Below are positions 31,862 to 32,064 of a stretch of DNA of 32,064 nucleotides, piece by piece. Each line of letters begins with the position of its first letter. Position 1 is the first letter of the stretch. Source of the stretch: JBOGWA01 sp050693155. Its GTDB lineage: Bacteria > Actinomycetota > UBA4738 > CALAEC01. The notes beneath the pieces are model-generated. The model worked only from the letters and a program-made list of their open reading frames with translations. It did no database searches and was not told the DNA's origin. Made by a program: the position numbers and the translations under genes. The stretch is from the NCBI GenBank assembly GCA_050693155.1, contig JBOGWA010000132.1:1-32064 (forward strand), read 5' to 3'.

Positions 31862-32064
31862 GTGAGCGCGACCGAGATAGCCCTCACTTCCTTCGAGGCG
31901 TACGCACAGGAGGTGCGCTCGCTCGCCGAAGCGCGCGACGCCGTCATCCTCGCGCATAACTATCAGGTGCCCTGGATCCAGGACGTCGCGGACCACGTGG
32001 GCGACTCGCTCCAGCTCTCCCGGCAGGCCGCGGAGACCGACGCCGAGACGATCGTGTTCTGCGG
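31862..32064 (+). CDS. nadA: Quinolinate synthase NadA, N-terminal part (cut by window edge)
   Basis: The frame from GTG 31862 reads SATEIALTSFEAYAQEVRS and then ILAHNYQVPWIQDVADHVGDSLQLSRQAAETDAETIVFCG, the NadA signature (usual form ILAHYYQ, IQDIAD, VGDSL, FCG), with the first cluster cysteine in FCG. NadA is a 4Fe-4S enzyme joining iminoaspartate and dihydroxyacetone phosphate into quinolinate for NAD synthesis. TACACT at 31844-31849 is a possible -10 box, implying a very short leader. The rest of the gene lies outside. Confidence 0.92.
   Translation, partial: MSATEIALTSFEAYAQEVRSLAEARDAVILAHNYQVPWIQDVADHVGDSLQLSRQAAETDAETIVFC

Noticed and set aside
30724..31947. Minus-strand open frame of 407 codons opposite the ferredoxin reductase and into nadA
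   Set aside because: Shadow frame that crosses two real plus-strand genes.

Overview
The window looks like chromosomal DNA of a high-GC actinobacterium (phylum Actinomycetota), probably not one of the well-studied genera. This rests on the base composition, frequent GTG/TTG starts with tightly overlapping genes, a UsfX/SigF-type sigma-factor partner-switching cluster, a DUF6458-like small membrane protein and an ArsI/CadI-type VOC protein. I see no rRNA, tRNA, CRISPR array, insertion sequence or phage gene. Gene density is high and there is no gene-free stretch longer than about 300 bases.

Layout. 1-5137: an S8 protease cut by the left edge, a small membrane protein, an LVIVD-type propeller protein, a CorA channel and a Kelch lipoprotein. 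CorA and Kelch are coupled to the acyl-CoA ligase upstream of them. 5134-16410: an accessory metabolic block, made of an AMP-forming acyl-CoA ligase, a secreted lipase-like hydrolase, a branched-chain-type (HAAT) ABC transporter (livF, a livM-livG fusion, livH, a lipoprotein binding protein), a TetR repressor overlapping livH, a KAS III-like enzyme, an alpha/beta hydrolase and an SDR. The same perfect 21-bp palindrome occurs in both divergent promoter regions of this block (6696-6716 and 12109-12129), so the block is probably one TetR regulon. 16460-16930: an arsI-like gene with its own promoter and inverted-repeat operator. 16934-21726: a sigma-F stress module with sigma factor, three HATPase-type anti-sigma-like proteins, one STAS antagonist and a PAS-GAF-PP2C phosphatase, with small and broken genes inside it. 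21830-27955: membrane proteins, an MFS exporter, a USP-UbiB fusion, a UbiE/MenG methyltransferase and a possibly UbiA-like membrane protein. 28028-32064: a peroxiredoxin, aconitase, a ferredoxin reductase and the start of nadA.

The most striking item is the peroxiredoxin at 28028-28528. It is one reading frame interrupted by a single TGA exactly where the peroxidatic cysteine belongs (P-A-P-F-T-G-G-TGA). A hairpin with the geometry of a bacterial SECIS element follows it. I read it as a selenocysteine protein that an ordinary gene finder would split or miss.

The TetR-controlled block suggests a pathway: an exported esterase releases an acid, the HAAT transporter imports it, the ligase makes the CoA thioester, and the KAS III-like enzyme, hydrolase and SDR process it. 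The substrate cannot be read from sequence alone.
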